Origin: Caballeronia arvi
GTDB taxonomy: Bacteria; Pseudomonadota; Gammaproteobacteria; Burkholderiales; Burkholderiaceae
Assembly (NCBI RefSeq): GCF_001544695.2
Contig: NZ_FCOM02000018.1
Location: forward strand, 78,458 to 142,457
Direction: 5' to 3'
DNA length: 64,000 nucleotides
Shown: one piece after another, positions 8,792 through 17,489 of the stretch
Position numbering within the stretch: position 1 is the first letter of the stretch
Layout: every line of letters starts with the position of its first letter
Program-made: the position numbers and the translations under genes
Notes under the pieces: generated by a model
Databases searched by the model: none
What the model was told of the DNA's origin: nothing
What the model saw: the letters and a program-made list of their open reading frames with translations, nothing else

Positions 8792-9631
8792 TCAGCGGGC
8801 GCCTTCCGGCTGCCATTTGATGAGCCAGCGCTCCAGCGCCGCGATCACGAGAAAAAAGAAGCCCGAGAGCACGGCGCTCATGATGATCGCCGTATAGAGC
8901 AGCGCCGAATCGAAGGCATAGGTCGCCTGAATGATCATTGCGCCGATGCCTTCCGTCGCACCGATCCACTCGCCCACGACCGCGCCGATCACCGACATCG
9001 ACGCCGCGATGCGCAAGGCCGAGAACAGATATGGCAGCGATGCATAGAGCCGCAGCTTGAAGAAGATCTCGCGCTTGCTGGCGGAGAGGACGTGCATCAG
9101 TTCCATCGCTTGCGGATTGACCGCTTCGAGACCGCGCACCATGTTCACGAGCGTCGGGAAGAAGCAGACGATCGCGGCGATGGTGATCTTCGGCTCCAGC
9201 CCGTTGCCCATGATGAGCACGAGAATCGGCGCCTTCGCGACGACCGGAATCGAGTTGATCATCACCGCGACCGGATAGAAGATGTCCTGCAGTGTCTTGT
9301 TGTGCACGAAGATCGTCGCGAGCACGATGGCCCCGAGATTGCCGAGCAAAAAGCCGAGCGATGCCTCGATGGCGGTCGGCACGAGGTTCTGCAGCAGCAC
9401 GTCGCTCTTCGCGAACAGCGTTTCGAAGACGAGTGCCGGCGACGGCGCGATGAACGGCTTCACATGAAAGCCCGCGACCACTGCCCACCACGCGAAGATG
9501 AGGCTCGCGACGCCGAGCGCCGGCAACATGCGCGCACGCCACATCTGCTGACGACGGCGCGCGCGCCACGCCAGCGATTCCGCGTCCGGCAGGCTCGCCG
9601 GCACGTTCAGGTTCATTTCGGACGTAGCCAT
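8792..9631 (-). CDS. ABC transporter permease (SsuC/TauC-like)
   Basis: This 279-residue inner-membrane permease has about six membrane segments, beginning at MLPALGVASLIFAWWAVVAG. The cytoplasmic EAA loop that docks the ATPase is visible around AMELMHVLSASKREIFFKL followed by LPYLFSALRI. It belongs to the BPD_transp_1 group found with NMT1-type binding proteins for sulfonates, nitrate, pyrimidines and aromatic acids. Its start overlaps the ATPase stop as TGATG, so the two are translationally coupled. As one permease gene is present, the transporter would be a homodimer with the ATPase dimer and the downstream-named binding protein. Confidence 0.92.
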   Translation of the reverse strand: MATSEMNLNVPASLPDAESLAWRARRRQQMWRARMLPALGVASLIFAWWAVVAGFHVKPFIAPSPALVFETLFAKSDVLLQNLVPTAIEASLGFLLGNLGAIVLATIFVHNKTLQDIFYPVAVMINSIPVVAKAPILVLIMGNGLEPKITIAAIVCFFPTLVNMVRGLEAVNPQAMELMHVLSASKREIFFKLRLYASLPYLFSALRIAASMSVIGAVVGEWIGATEGIGAMIIQATYAFDSALLYTAIIMSAVLSGFFFLVIAALERWLIKWQPEGAR

Positions 9632-10464
9632 CAGCAGGTCTCCAGTACACGACGCAGATGCGCAGTGAGTTCGACGAATTCGCGCGTCTCGCGAATATCG
9701 AGCGTGCGGTCTTCGGGCAACTCGACCGGCACGATCTCTTTCACGCGTCCCGGATTCGCGGCGAGCATGAGCACGCGCTGGCCGAGGAACGCGGCTTCAT
9801 AGATGCTGTGCGTGACGAAGAGCGTCGTGAGGCCGAGCTCCTTCCACACGCGGCGCAGTTCCTCGTTGAGTCGGTCGCGCGTGATTTCATCGAGCGCACC
9901 GAAGGGCTCGTCCATCAGCAATACTTTCGGGTCGCAGACGAGCGCGCGTGCAATCGCCACGCGCTGACGCATGCCGCCCGACATCTCGTGCGGATAGGCG
10001 TCCTCGCGTCCCTTGAGTCCGACGAGTTCGAGCAGCTCGCGCGGCGTCGCGCGGCCGGCGCGCGCCTTGCCTTGCGCGACTTCCAGCGGCAGAGCGACGT
10101 TCTGGAGCGCGGTGCGCCACGGCAGGAGCGCCGCGTCCTGAAACACGAAGCCGATATCCCGCCGTTCACGCGCGGCCTGCGGCGCCGAACCGAGCACGTT
10201 GATGCTGCCGCGGCTCGGCTTCACGAGATCCGCGACGACGCGCAGAAACGTCGACTTGCCGCAACCGGACGGTCCGAGCAGCGTGAGGAATTCGCCTTGC
10301 GCGATATCGAGGCTCAGCCCTTCGATCGCAGTGACGCTGCGGCGGTCGGTGAAAAAGCGCACGTTGATATCGCGGGCGCTGATCGCGCAATCGATGCCCT
10401 GCGGCAGCGCGAAGTGCGAACTCGCCCGCTCCGCGCGCGGCGGATTCAGAGTGGCAGCATGCAT
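9631..10464 (-). CDS. ABC transporter ATP-binding protein (SsuB/TauB-like)
   Basis: This 277-residue ATPase shows Walker A GPSGCGKST, a Q-loop in GFVFQDAALLPWRT, the signature MSGGMRQRVAIARAL, Walker B VLLMDEPFGALDE and the switch His in FVTHSIYEA. It energises import together with the permease whose start codon it overlaps. The binding protein gene ends three bases upstream, so the importer genes run binding protein, ATPase, permease. The N-terminal ~25 residues before the ABC domain are an extension with no motif. The sequence places it in the nitrate/sulfonate/taurine-type subfamily without fixing the substrate. Confidence 0.95.
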   Translation of the reverse strand: MHAATLNPPRAERASSHFALPQGIDCAISARDINVRFFTDRRSVTAIEGLSLDIAQGEFLTLLGPSGCGKSTFLRVVADLVKPSRGSINVLGSAPQAARERRDIGFVFQDAALLPWRTALQNVALPLEVAQGKARAGRATPRELLELVGLKGREDAYPHEMSGGMRQRVAIARALVCDPKVLLMDEPFGALDEITRDRLNEELRRVWKELGLTTLFVTHSIYEAAFLGQRVLMLAANPGRVKEIVPVELPEDRTLDIRETREFVELTAHLRRVLETC

Positions 10465-10467
10465 GGG

Positions 10468-11496
10468 TTACACCTTCAGGCGAGAGGAATGGGTGGCCTT
10501 GAGCACGTCGAGCGTCATGACGTCATCGACTTTCGGTTGCGCCGCGCGGAACTGGCCGAGCTGGCCGTACATTGCGATCTGCTCTTCCCAGACGCTCGCG
10601 TCCATCGCGCCCCAGCCTTGCGTCTGCGTGGTCTTGTCGAATGCGTAGGTCATCAGCGAATCGATCGCGACGCGTTCATCCGCGCGATTCAGGTTCGGAT
10701 ACGCCTTCACGAGCATGTCGACGGCCTGATCGCGATTCTGATTCGCGAACATCCAGCCGCGCGCGGTCGCGCGCAAAAAGCCCTGGACCGTTTCCGGATG
10801 CTCCTTCAGCATCGACGTCGTCGCGTAATACGGCAGCGCGTAGAGGCGCACGCCGGTATCCCACAGGCGCAGGTCGACGCGGTCCGCGCCGAGCGGCTTG
10901 AGCGCCGTCGTGTTGGTCTGCCAGCCGGTCACGGCATCGACCTGGCCCGAGACGAGCGGCATCATGTCCGCGCCGATCGGCACGATCTTCACCTGATTCT
11001 CGGGAATCTTGTGCTTCGCGAGCAGCGCGCGCAGCAGCACCATGCCCGTCGACTGAATGCCGATGCGCTTGCCGATCATGTCCTGCGGCGAGCGGATCGG
11101 CGCCTTCTTCAGCGAGAAGAACGTATACGGATGCTGCTGCAGCCCGACCGCGATGCACTTGATGGGCAGCCCTTCCGATACCGCCAGCATGATCGACGGG
11201 CTCGACGAGATTTCGCCCGCCTGGAAGCGTCCCGACGCGACGATCGCGACGCCGTCGATGTTCGGGCCGCCCGGCTGGATGCGAAAGTCGATGCCCTCCT
11301 TCTCGTAGTAGCCGAGCTGTTTCGCGACCACCTCGCCGACCTGATTGCCGCCCGGCACCCAGCCGAGCTGCATGTTCACGGTCGCGAGTCCGCCCGCGAC
11401 CGCCCGCACCGACAGCAGCCCGCCGCCTGCCGCCAGCGCGCCGGCGCTGAGGGTGCGCAGCACGCGCCGCCGTCCCGCGTTTTCGATGATTGCCAT
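10468..11496 (-). CDS. NMT1/THI5-type ABC substrate-binding protein, first gene of operon
   Basis: This 342-residue periplasmic binding protein starts at ATG 11496, with GGAGACGAAG directly upstream; an upstream in-frame ATG would place 37 odd residues before the signal peptide. The N-terminus GRRRVLRTLSAGALAAGGG is a twin-Arg-like or Sec signal. The mature part LGWVPGGNQVGEVVAKQLGYYEKEGID is typical of the NMT1 family, whose members bind sulfonates, nitrate, pyrimidines or aromatic acids. It leads the eight-gene operon. The divergent 430-base region upstream holds its promoter. The ligand is the key unknown of the locus. Confidence 0.9.
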   Translation of the reverse strand: MAIIENAGRRRVLRTLSAGALAAGGGLLSVRAVAGGLATVNMQLGWVPGGNQVGEVVAKQLGYYEKEGIDFRIQPGGPNIDGVAIVASGRFQAGEISSSPSIMLAVSEGLPIKCIAVGLQQHPYTFFSLKKAPIRSPQDMIGKRIGIQSTGMVLLRALLAKHKIPENQVKIVPIGADMMPLVSGQVDAVTGWQTNTTALKPLGADRVDLRLWDTGVRLYALPYYATTSMLKEHPETVQGFLRATARGWMFANQNRDQAVDMLVKAYPNLNRADERVAIDSLMTYAFDKTTQTQGWGAMDASVWEEQIAMYGQLGQFRAAQPKVDDVMTLDVLKATHSSRLKV

Positions 11497-11927
11497 CTTC
11501 GTCTCCGATGTTTTTCCGCGATGAGAATGCTGTCCGGCGTTTTTTTGGCTGATGGGTGATGCCGGTTGACCCCATTGTCGGCAGCCAAAAGCGTCCCCGC
11601 ATAGCATCGTTTTTTGCGTGGAGTGATGCCGAAATTAGAGCGGGCGGGTATACCCGTGAGATGAAGCCCTTCGAAAAGGCGAGCGCGCCGCGTGCGGCTG
11701 CTGTGGACATGCGCGCTAAAAATTCGCTCGCTGGTGGCCAAATTCGGTGCTATCCAGCGTGTTTTTTGTTCCGCAAGAATGCATCGCAGCCGGGGCGTTT
11801 CGGTGTCGTCGATACATCGGACATCGGGTGAGACGCTGTCGGACGCCGGCAGCGGAAGCCATTCACATCGATTCGGCATCCTTAGTTATCGCCGTGTCTG
11901 CGTTCAAACTCAAATCACAGGAACACC
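11497..11927. other. Divergent intergenic region between ABC operon and porin, with palindrome
   Basis: This 431-base region separates two divergent transcripts and has no convincing gene. It is richer in T-tracts than its surroundings and must carry promoters for both sides. The clearest structure is the perfect 12-base palindrome CGGGTATACCCG at 11645-11656. I see no promoter good enough to place. Confidence 0.6.
11645..11656. promoter_or_regulatory. Perfect palindrome, candidate operator
   Basis: CGGGTATACCCG is a perfect 12-base inverted repeat, 149 bases upstream of the binding-protein start and 271 bases upstream of the porin start. It could be bound by the operon's LysR protein or by an unlinked GntR-type regulator, some of which recognise GTATAC cores. 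Function is inferred only from symmetry and position. Confidence 0.35.
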
Positions 11928-13055
11928 ATGAAACGACGTTTGCTGGTCATCGCTGCAAGCGCGCTGTGCATCCAGAGCGCGTTCGCTCAGAGCACCGTGA
12001 CGCTCTATGGACTGGTTTCGACGGGCATCGTCTATGCGAACAATCAACGCGGCGCGGACAAGCAGGGGCACTCGACGTGGCAATTCGCGAGCGGCCCGAT
12101 GCAGACGCCGCGCTGGGGCATCAAGGGCGCCGAAGATCTCGGCGGCGGCGTGAAGGCCATCTTCACGCTGGAGAACGGCTACAACATCGGCAACGGCACG
12201 CTGTCGCAAGGCGGGCGCGAGTTCGGGCGGCAGGCGTTCGTCGGGTTGTCGTCGAATACGCTCGGCACGATCACGTTCGGGCGTCAGTACGACGAGGCGG
12301 TCACGCTCTGCATGTTCGAATCGGCGTGCCAGTTCGCGGCGTACGGTACGCATATCGGCGACAACGACAACGTCTTCGATACCTTCCGCATCAACAACGC
12401 GGTCCAGTACAAGACGATCGACTACGGCGGCTTTCAGGCGGAAGCGCTGTACGGTTTCTCGAACAAGGCAGGCGGCTTCTCCGACAACAACGCATACAGC
12501 GCGGCGATGCAATACCGCAGAGGCCCGCTGTCGCTCGGGGCGGCGTTCCTGCTCGTGAACGAGCCGAACGATCCGAACAATACGAACGGCGCGGTGGTCG
12601 GCGATTACGGATTCACGTCGCCATTCGTCACCAATCCCGCGACGGGTTCGGGCGTGCGCCGGCAAATGATGTACGGCGCGGGCGGTGCGTATGCGATCGG
12701 CGCGGCGAACGTGTCGTTCCTGTACACGAATGCGCGCTTCGACTATCTCGATCAGTCGAGACTGACGTTGCAGAACTTCGAAGTCTCGCTCACGGACTAC
12801 GTGCTTCCCGATCTGCTGCTCGGCGCCGCGTATATGTATACGACGGGCCAGTATCATCCGCAGGATTCGTCGCCCGCATGGCATCAGGTGAACGCCGGGC
12901 TGAACTATTTCCTCAGCAAGCGGACGGACCTTTTCCTTGTCGGCATCTATCAGCACGCCGCGAAGGACGCGCCGTACGCACAGATTTACACGCTGTCGCC
13001 ATCGACGACGAAAACACAAGTCTCCGCCGTCGCCGGATTGCGGCATCGCTGGTAG
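11928..13055 (+). CDS. Gram-negative trimeric porin (Burkholderia type)
   Basis: This 375-residue outer-membrane porin has a Sec signal peptide (MKRRLLVIAASALCIQSAFA, cleaved before QSTVTLYG). It then has the family's opening strand TVTLYGLVSTGIVY, the KGAEDLGGGVKAIFTLENGY and GRQAFVGLSS blocks, and a C-terminal strand ending AGLRHRW. A terminal aromatic residue is the outer-membrane assembly signal; Trp here replaces the more usual Phe. AGGAACACC precedes the start. The divergent placement next to an ABC import operon suggests it may admit the same solute, which is inference. Codon use is ordinary compared with the second porin in this window. Confidence 0.92.
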   Translation: MKRRLLVIAASALCIQSAFAQSTVTLYGLVSTGIVYANNQRGADKQGHSTWQFASGPMQTPRWGIKGAEDLGGGVKAIFTLENGYNIGNGTLSQGGREFGRQAFVGLSSNTLGTITFGRQYDEAVTLCMFESACQFAAYGTHIGDNDNVFDTFRINNAVQYKTIDYGGFQAEALYGFSNKAGGFSDNNAYSAAMQYRRGPLSLGAAFLLVNEPNDPNNTNGAVVGDYGFTSPFVTNPATGSGVRRQMMYGAGGAYAIGAANVSFLYTNARFDYLDQSRLTLQNFEVSLTDYVLPDLLLGAAYMYTTGQYHPQDSSPAWHQVNAGLNYFLSKRTDLFLVGIYQHAAKDAPYAQIYTLSPSTTKTQVSAVAGLRHRW

Positions 13056-13175
13056 CCCTGCGACGCGCTCATCCAGCGCTAATTCTTATCCTCGATCATG
13101 GACGCAGTGGGACGGTTGAGCTATAACACCCGGCCGCCAATGATTGGTATGAGAAAACCCCTGGAGACATCTCAA

Positions 13176-14582
13176 ATGAGCGCTACCGCTGACAGCAGTG
13201 TCCTCACACACGCGAAATCCCGACGCTTCGGACTGTTCGTGTGCTTCATGGCAGCGCTCGCCGGGCTGCTTTTCGGCCTCGACATCGGCGTGATTTCAGG
13301 GGCGCTGCCCTTCATCGCGAAGCATTTCGTTCTGAGCGACCGCTCGCAGGAATGGATCGTCAGCTCGATGATGGTCGGCGCGGCGATCGGCGCGCTCGGC
13401 GCGGGCGCGCTGTCGTGGCGTCTCGGACGACGCTCCGCGCTCGCGCTGGCGGCGGTGCTGTTCATCGTCGGATCGCTGTGGTCCGGATTCGCGGGCAGCC
13501 CGGAACAGCTGATCGGCGCACGCCTGCTGCTCGGCCTTGCGGTCGGCATGGCGTCTTTCACGGCGCCGCTTTACCTCTCGGAAGTCGCGCCACGACAGGT
13601 TCGCGGGGCCATGATCTCCACGTATCAGTTGATGATCACCGTCGGCATTCTGGCGGCGTTCCTGTCGAACATCGGGCTTTCGTATGTGGCCGACTGGCGC
13701 TGGATGCTGGGCGTCATCGCGATTCCCGCCGCGTTCTTTCTCGCGGGCGTTCTCGCCCTTCCGGACAGCCCGCGCTGGCTGCTTCAGCGAAACCGCGCTG
13801 CCGAAGCGCGCGCCGTGCTGCAACGCCTCTATAACAATCCCGCCGATGTTCAGGCCGAACTCGATCAGGTCAACGAGGACAGCACGCGGCCCCAGCGTGG
13901 ATGGAGCCTGCTGCGGGGGAATTCGAACTTTCGCCGTTCGGTGCTGCTCGGCGTGGTGCTCCAGGTCTTTCAGCAACTCACCGGCATCAACGTCGTGATG
14001 TACTACGCGCCGCGCATCTTCGAACTGGCCGGTTTCGGGACGCACGAGCAGCAACTCTGGGCGACTGTTATCGTCGGCCTCGTCAACGTGATTGCAACCT
14101 TTGGCGCTATCGCCTTCGTCGATCGTTGGGGCCGCAAGCCGATTCTCTATGCGGGCTGCGCGGTCATGGCGTTCGGTATGTGCTCGCTCGGCTTTCTCCT
14201 GCATGCCGGCGTCGCGGGTCTCACGGCACAGGTTCTGGCCGTCGCGTCACTGCTGCTTTTCATCGCCGGCTTCGCGATGTCCGCCGGCCCGCTCGTCTGG
14301 ATTCTCTGCTCGGAGATCCAGCCTCAACAGGGACGCGACTTCGGCATCGCCGTGTCTACGCTGGTCAACTGGGTCGCCAACATGGCGGTCGCGGCCACGT
14401 TCCTCAGCTTGCTCTCCACGGTCGGCGAAGCGAATACCTTCGTGCTGTATGCGATCCTCAACGTCGTCTTCGCGATCGTCGTGTTCTTCTATGTGCCCGA
14501 GACGCGCGGTGTCTCACTCGAAAAGCTGGGTCGCGACCTGATGGCGGGCAAGCGACTGCGCGATCTGGGCAAAGGAAACTAG
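13176..14582 (+). CDS. galP: GalP/AraE-like sugar:H+ symporter (MFS sugar porter)
   Basis: This 468-residue, 12-helix major facilitator protein closely follows the pattern of E. coli GalP: FMAALAGLLFGLDIGVISG in helix 1, RLGRR between helices 2 and 3, YLSEVAPRQVRG, DSPRWLLQ at the end of helix 6, QQLTGINVVMYYAP in helix 7, DRWGRK, and the C-terminal PETRGVSLE of sugar porters. It imports a hexose or pentose with a proton. The start at 13176 was chosen for GGAG nine bases upstream; earlier in-frame ATGs lack a site. A Rho-independent terminator follows its stop. Which sugar it carries cannot be told; a PTS-EIIA-like gene lies downstream. Confidence 0.9.
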   Translation: MSATADSSVLTHAKSRRFGLFVCFMAALAGLLFGLDIGVISGALPFIAKHFVLSDRSQEWIVSSMMVGAAIGALGAGALSWRLGRRSALALAAVLFIVGSLWSGFAGSPEQLIGARLLLGLAVGMASFTAPLYLSEVAPRQVRGAMISTYQLMITVGILAAFLSNIGLSYVADWRWMLGVIAIPAAFFLAGVLALPDSPRWLLQRNRAAEARAVLQRLYNNPADVQAELDQVNEDSTRPQRGWSLLRGNSNFRRSVLLGVVLQVFQQLTGINVVMYYAPRIFELAGFGTHEQQLWATVIVGLVNVIATFGAIAFVDRWGRKPILYAGCAVMAFGMCSLGFLLHAGVAGLTAQVLAVASLLLFIAGFAMSAGPLVWILCSEIQPQQGRDFGIAVSTLVNWVANMAVAATFLSLLSTVGEANTFVLYAILNVVFAIVVFFYVPETRGVSLEKLGRDLMAGKRLRDLGKGN

Positions 14583-14610
14583 GGACGCTTCCAGCATCAT
14601 CGCCACGTCA

Positions 14611-14635
14611 GCCGCGCAAATTTGCGCGGCTTTTT
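14611..14635 (+). terminator. Rho-independent terminator after galP
   Basis: GCCGCGCAAA and TTTGCGCGGC form a perfect ten-base-pair stem with essentially no loop in the duplex, followed by TTTTT. It lies 29 bases after the symporter stop and would end that transcript. It also argues against any start of the next gene upstream of this point. Confidence 0.85.
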
Positions 14636-14693
14636 CGCTGGCTGCACTATCCTCAATGATGGCTTTCGCACGCTATTCGAAGGGGATGACATC

Positions 14694-15569
14694 GTGCACA
14701 CGCTAGCGGACCTGATGAACCTGCTCGGGCTGTCCAGGGCTGTGCCGCATCGGAATCCGATGCCCGGAGGAAGCCGGCATGTCATGGTGCACGTAACCAT
14801 CGATGCACAGCATGCGACGCCCTTGCGAAGATCGCTCGTGCGCGACTGCGCGGGCGAGCCGTGGACGATGCGCGTGACGCCGCTTCGCGACGCTCATCGG
14901 GTCCGGCTCACACTGATTCTGCCGAAGACGGCCATCGGCGGCGCCATTCAGCGCCTTGCGGATCTCGCGCCTTCGGCTCAGGTCAGCAGCCCGCTCGAAG
15001 TTCCTGACGCGCCATCCGATGCCTGGCGCAATCTGATGGACCGCAGCGTCCATCGCGGCGGCGACACGCACGAGCATCACGCGGACGTCGCATCGCCCCA
15101 GGGCACGCTCGCCAGTCTTTTGAGCGCGGATCACGTGCTGCTCGGCGCCGATGCCGCGAATCGCGATGCGCTCTTCGATCTGATCGGCGGCTTCATCGAA
15201 CGACGTTATGGCATATCGGCACAAGCCGTCTCATCGTCTCTCGCATCGCGCGAGGCGCTCGGTTCGACGGCGCTGGGCGAAGGCGTGGCCGTTCCGCATG
15301 GACGGCTGGACGAAGCCCACGAGCCGATGGCGCTTTACATTCGCCCGACTTCGCCGATCTCGTTCTCCGCGCCCGATGGCAAGCCGGTCAGCGATGTGAT
15401 CGCGCTCTTCGTGCCCGAGCGCGTGACGATGACGCATCTGCATCTGCTCGGTGAGATCGCCGAACATTTCTGCGATCAGCGCTTTCGCGACCTGCTTCAC
15501 GAATGCAGCGACGCCGATGCCGTATGCCGTCTGTTTGTGCGGTCGTCCGCGAATCATCTTGCGCGCTGA
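14694..15569 (+). CDS. PTS EIIA-domain protein (PtsN/fructose type) with unknown N-terminal domain
   Basis: This 291-residue protein is read from GTG at 14694, preceded by AAGGGGAT; starts further up would fall inside the galP terminator. The C-terminal half (from GTLASLLSADHVLLG) is a PTS EIIA domain of the fructose/mannitol/nitrogen type. The phospho-accepting His lies in the motif LGEGVAVPHGRLDE, after SREALGSTA. The N-terminal ~100 residues (VMVHVTIDAQHATPLRR onward) have an alternating strand-helix pattern but no domain I recognise. No EIIB, EIIC, EI or HPr gene is nearby, so I infer a regulatory role like PtsN, in response to the phosphotransfer state, and not sugar transport. Confidence 0.75.
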   Translation: MHTLADLMNLLGLSRAVPHRNPMPGGSRHVMVHVTIDAQHATPLRRSLVRDCAGEPWTMRVTPLRDAHRVRLTLILPKTAIGGAIQRLADLAPSAQVSSPLEVPDAPSDAWRNLMDRSVHRGGDTHEHHADVASPQGTLASLLSADHVLLGADAANRDALFDLIGGFIERRYGISAQAVSSSLASREALGSTALGEGVAVPHGRLDEAHEPMALYIRPTSPISFSAPDGKPVSDVIALFVPERVTMTHLHLLGEIAEHFCDQRFRDLLHECSDADAVCRLFVRSSANHLAR

Positions 15570-15591
15570 TCGTCGATCGATGAATCAGCGC
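15563..15591. terminator. Hairpin between convergent genes, possible bidirectional terminator
   Basis: GCGCTGAT and ATCAGCGC form an eight-base-pair stem with a 13-base loop between the EIIA-domain gene and the convergent cupin gene. There is no U-tract on either side, so it may only aid termination or stabilise 3' ends. Confidence 0.35.
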
Positions 15592-15594
15592 GAT

Positions 15595-15927
15595 TCAACG
15601 CTCGTGATAGATCGCGAGCCAGACGGTCGGCTCGTCGGCATGTGTCCACGCGACGCGATGCCGGCAGTGCGGTTCGATCAGCACGTAGTCGCCGGGACGC
15701 ATATCGTGTCGCATCGAGCCTTCCTCGAATTCGAGCACGGCCGCACCCGACAGCAGCGCGACCCACTCCGCGCGCGAGTCGTCGTACCAGAACCCTTCGG
15801 GGCTCGCGTGTCCCATCGACACGATCCGCTCCACGTTCAGGCGCTGCCCCGTGACGAGCATGTCGATCCGCTCATCCACGCCGCGCTTCGCTTCGATGCT
15901 GAACAGGTTGCCTGTCTGTAATTGCAT
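15595..15927 (-). CDS. Small single-domain cupin protein
   Basis: This 110-residue one-cupin protein shows the beta-barrel pattern EWVALLSGAAVLEFEEG followed by MRPGDYVLIEPHCRHRVAW, with the second metal-type His motif in PHCRHRV. Motif 1 has lost the usual H-x-H (GFWYDDSRAEWV), so metal binding may be incomplete. Such small cupins are often assigned phosphomannose-isomerase-like or binding roles, but no substrate can be read. GAGGTCGAGCC precedes the start. It lies 79 bases after the MFS transporter gene on the same strand and could share its transcript. Confidence 0.8.
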   Translation of the reverse strand: MQLQTGNLFSIEAKRGVDERIDMLVTGQRLNVERIVSMGHASPEGFWYDDSRAEWVALLSGAAVLEFEEGSMRHDMRPGDYVLIEPHCRHRVAWTHADEPTVWLAIYHER

Positions 15928-16006
15928 GGCTCGACCTCACGTGTTTCGAAACGGGCAGATCTCTGATGACCTCTGACACATCGTCCGCGGTCCAACGGCA
16001 CGATGC

Positions 16007-17413
16007 TTAGCTTGCCTCCGTACTCGCCACCGGCGAGCGCGCGGACAGTCGGAGCGCGTGTCTTGCACTGAGCGCCAGCAACACGCACGACAGCGCGTTG
16101 AACAGGAACAGCCCGCTCGGACCGATCAGCGTCATCAGCGCCGAAGCCAATGCCGGGCCGGTCATGCCCCCGAGCGAAAACAGGACCAGCAGCATCGTCG
16201 ATACCGCGACGCGCAGGTGCGACTCCGTCCGGTCCTGCACGTGCGACACGATGAGTCCGTACTGCGTGAACGTCACCGCGACATAAGCCAGCGTCGCGCA
16301 CCATGTGACGATGCGAAAATCGAAGCAGAACAACACGATGCTCAGCACCGCCGAGACGGACGCTGTCCAGAGAACGAGACGCCGACGATCGATGCTGTCG
16401 GACAGGCGGCCCATCGGGAACTGCGGCAATAGCGCGCCAATGAGCGCGACGCCCATGAAGGTCGCGATTTCATGCGTCGAGAAGCCGGAACGCTGGAGAT
16501 AAACCGGCATCAGTGCATAGAAGTTGCTGTAGATGAAGCCCGCAAGAATGCAGCCCGGCACGCCGAGCGGGGCCAGGGCCAGCATCTCCCGAAAGCTCTC
16601 TCCCCACGAGCGCGCGGGTACGCGGTCGAGGTTGGCGTCGCTAACCTTCACCGGCCAGCCTTCCATCAGCGTGACCGGCAGGACTGCCGCGGCGAAGAGC
16701 GCGGCGGCAATCGAGAACTGCTGCGCTCCGGAACCCGCCCCGACATTCAGCAGAAACTGGCCGCCGCCCACCGCGAGATAGTTGATGGCCGCGTACAGGC
16801 CGAAAACCTGGCCGCGCTTTTCGTTCTCGACCGTGCCGTTGAGCCAGCTTTCCACGGACGTGTACAGCGCCATGAATGCGATGCCCGTCAGCAGGCGCAC
16901 GAAACCCAGCAGCCACGGCGACTGCACCGCGCCGAACGCGAGCGCGAGAATCGACGCGGCCGCCGAGAACGCGACGAAAGTCCGGTGCTGACCGATGCGA
17001 TCGATGAGCTGCCGATTGACGACCGCGCCCAATATGAAGCCCGCGTAATAGCTCGACTGCATCAGACCGGTGAGAAACGTCGGATAACCCGATTCGATGA
17101 TACGAAGCGGAATCAGCGTCTGAAACAATCCGTTGCCCGCGACGAGCAACGCAAGACCGAGGAGCAGCCCGGCCAGCGCACGCATCGTGCCCGGCGCGCC
17201 GGCGCGCGCTTCGTGGCCCGGATTGGCCGCGGCCGAATCGGGCCACGGCGGCGTTTTGCGCCCGAGGAGCGCCGCTTCGTTCAGCGGCCCGGTGCGTCCG
17301 ACTGCCGACGGGTCGTGCTCGCCGTGCATTTCGGTCCCACGGGCCTCGCTTTCTCGCGCACGACCGTTTGTGTTTGCGCTCGTACTCGATTTCTCGTCTT
17401 CGAGATGTGACAT
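16007..17413 (-). CDS. MFS transporter (YcaD/UMF3-like)
   Basis: This 468-residue major facilitator protein has 12 predicted membrane segments and an unusual hydrophilic N-terminal tail of about 75 residues, rich in Glu, Arg and Gly, before the first helix (ALAGLLLGLALLVAGNGLF). RLSDSIDRRR between helices 8 and 9 is the repeated MFS loop, and YTSVESWLNG in the middle is characteristic of the YcaD-like group. Substrate unknown. AAGGTG lies just before the start. The tail has no recognisable domain and may be regulatory or a mis-called start, although no better start with a ribosome site was seen before the first helix. Confidence 0.85.
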   Translation of the reverse strand: MSHLEDEKSSTSANTNGRARESEARGTEMHGEHDPSAVGRTGPLNEAALLGRKTPPWPDSAAANPGHEARAGAPGTMRALAGLLLGLALLVAGNGLFQTLIPLRIIESGYPTFLTGLMQSSYYAGFILGAVVNRQLIDRIGQHRTFVAFSAAASILALAFGAVQSPWLLGFVRLLTGIAFMALYTSVESWLNGTVENEKRGQVFGLYAAINYLAVGGGQFLLNVGAGSGAQQFSIAAALFAAAVLPVTLMEGWPVKVSDANLDRVPARSWGESFREMLALAPLGVPGCILAGFIYSNFYALMPVYLQRSGFSTHEIATFMGVALIGALLPQFPMGRLSDSIDRRRLVLWTASVSAVLSIVLFCFDFRIVTWCATLAYVAVTFTQYGLIVSHVQDRTESHLRVAVSTMLLVLFSLGGMTGPALASALMTLIGPSGLFLFNALSCVLLALSARHALRLSARSPVASTEAS

Positions 17414-17489
17414 GGCACCTTTGGGTTGACTATGGCCGCCCCATGATGACAGATGCCGCGGGTACCGCGTTCGAGTCTCTGAAAACTCA

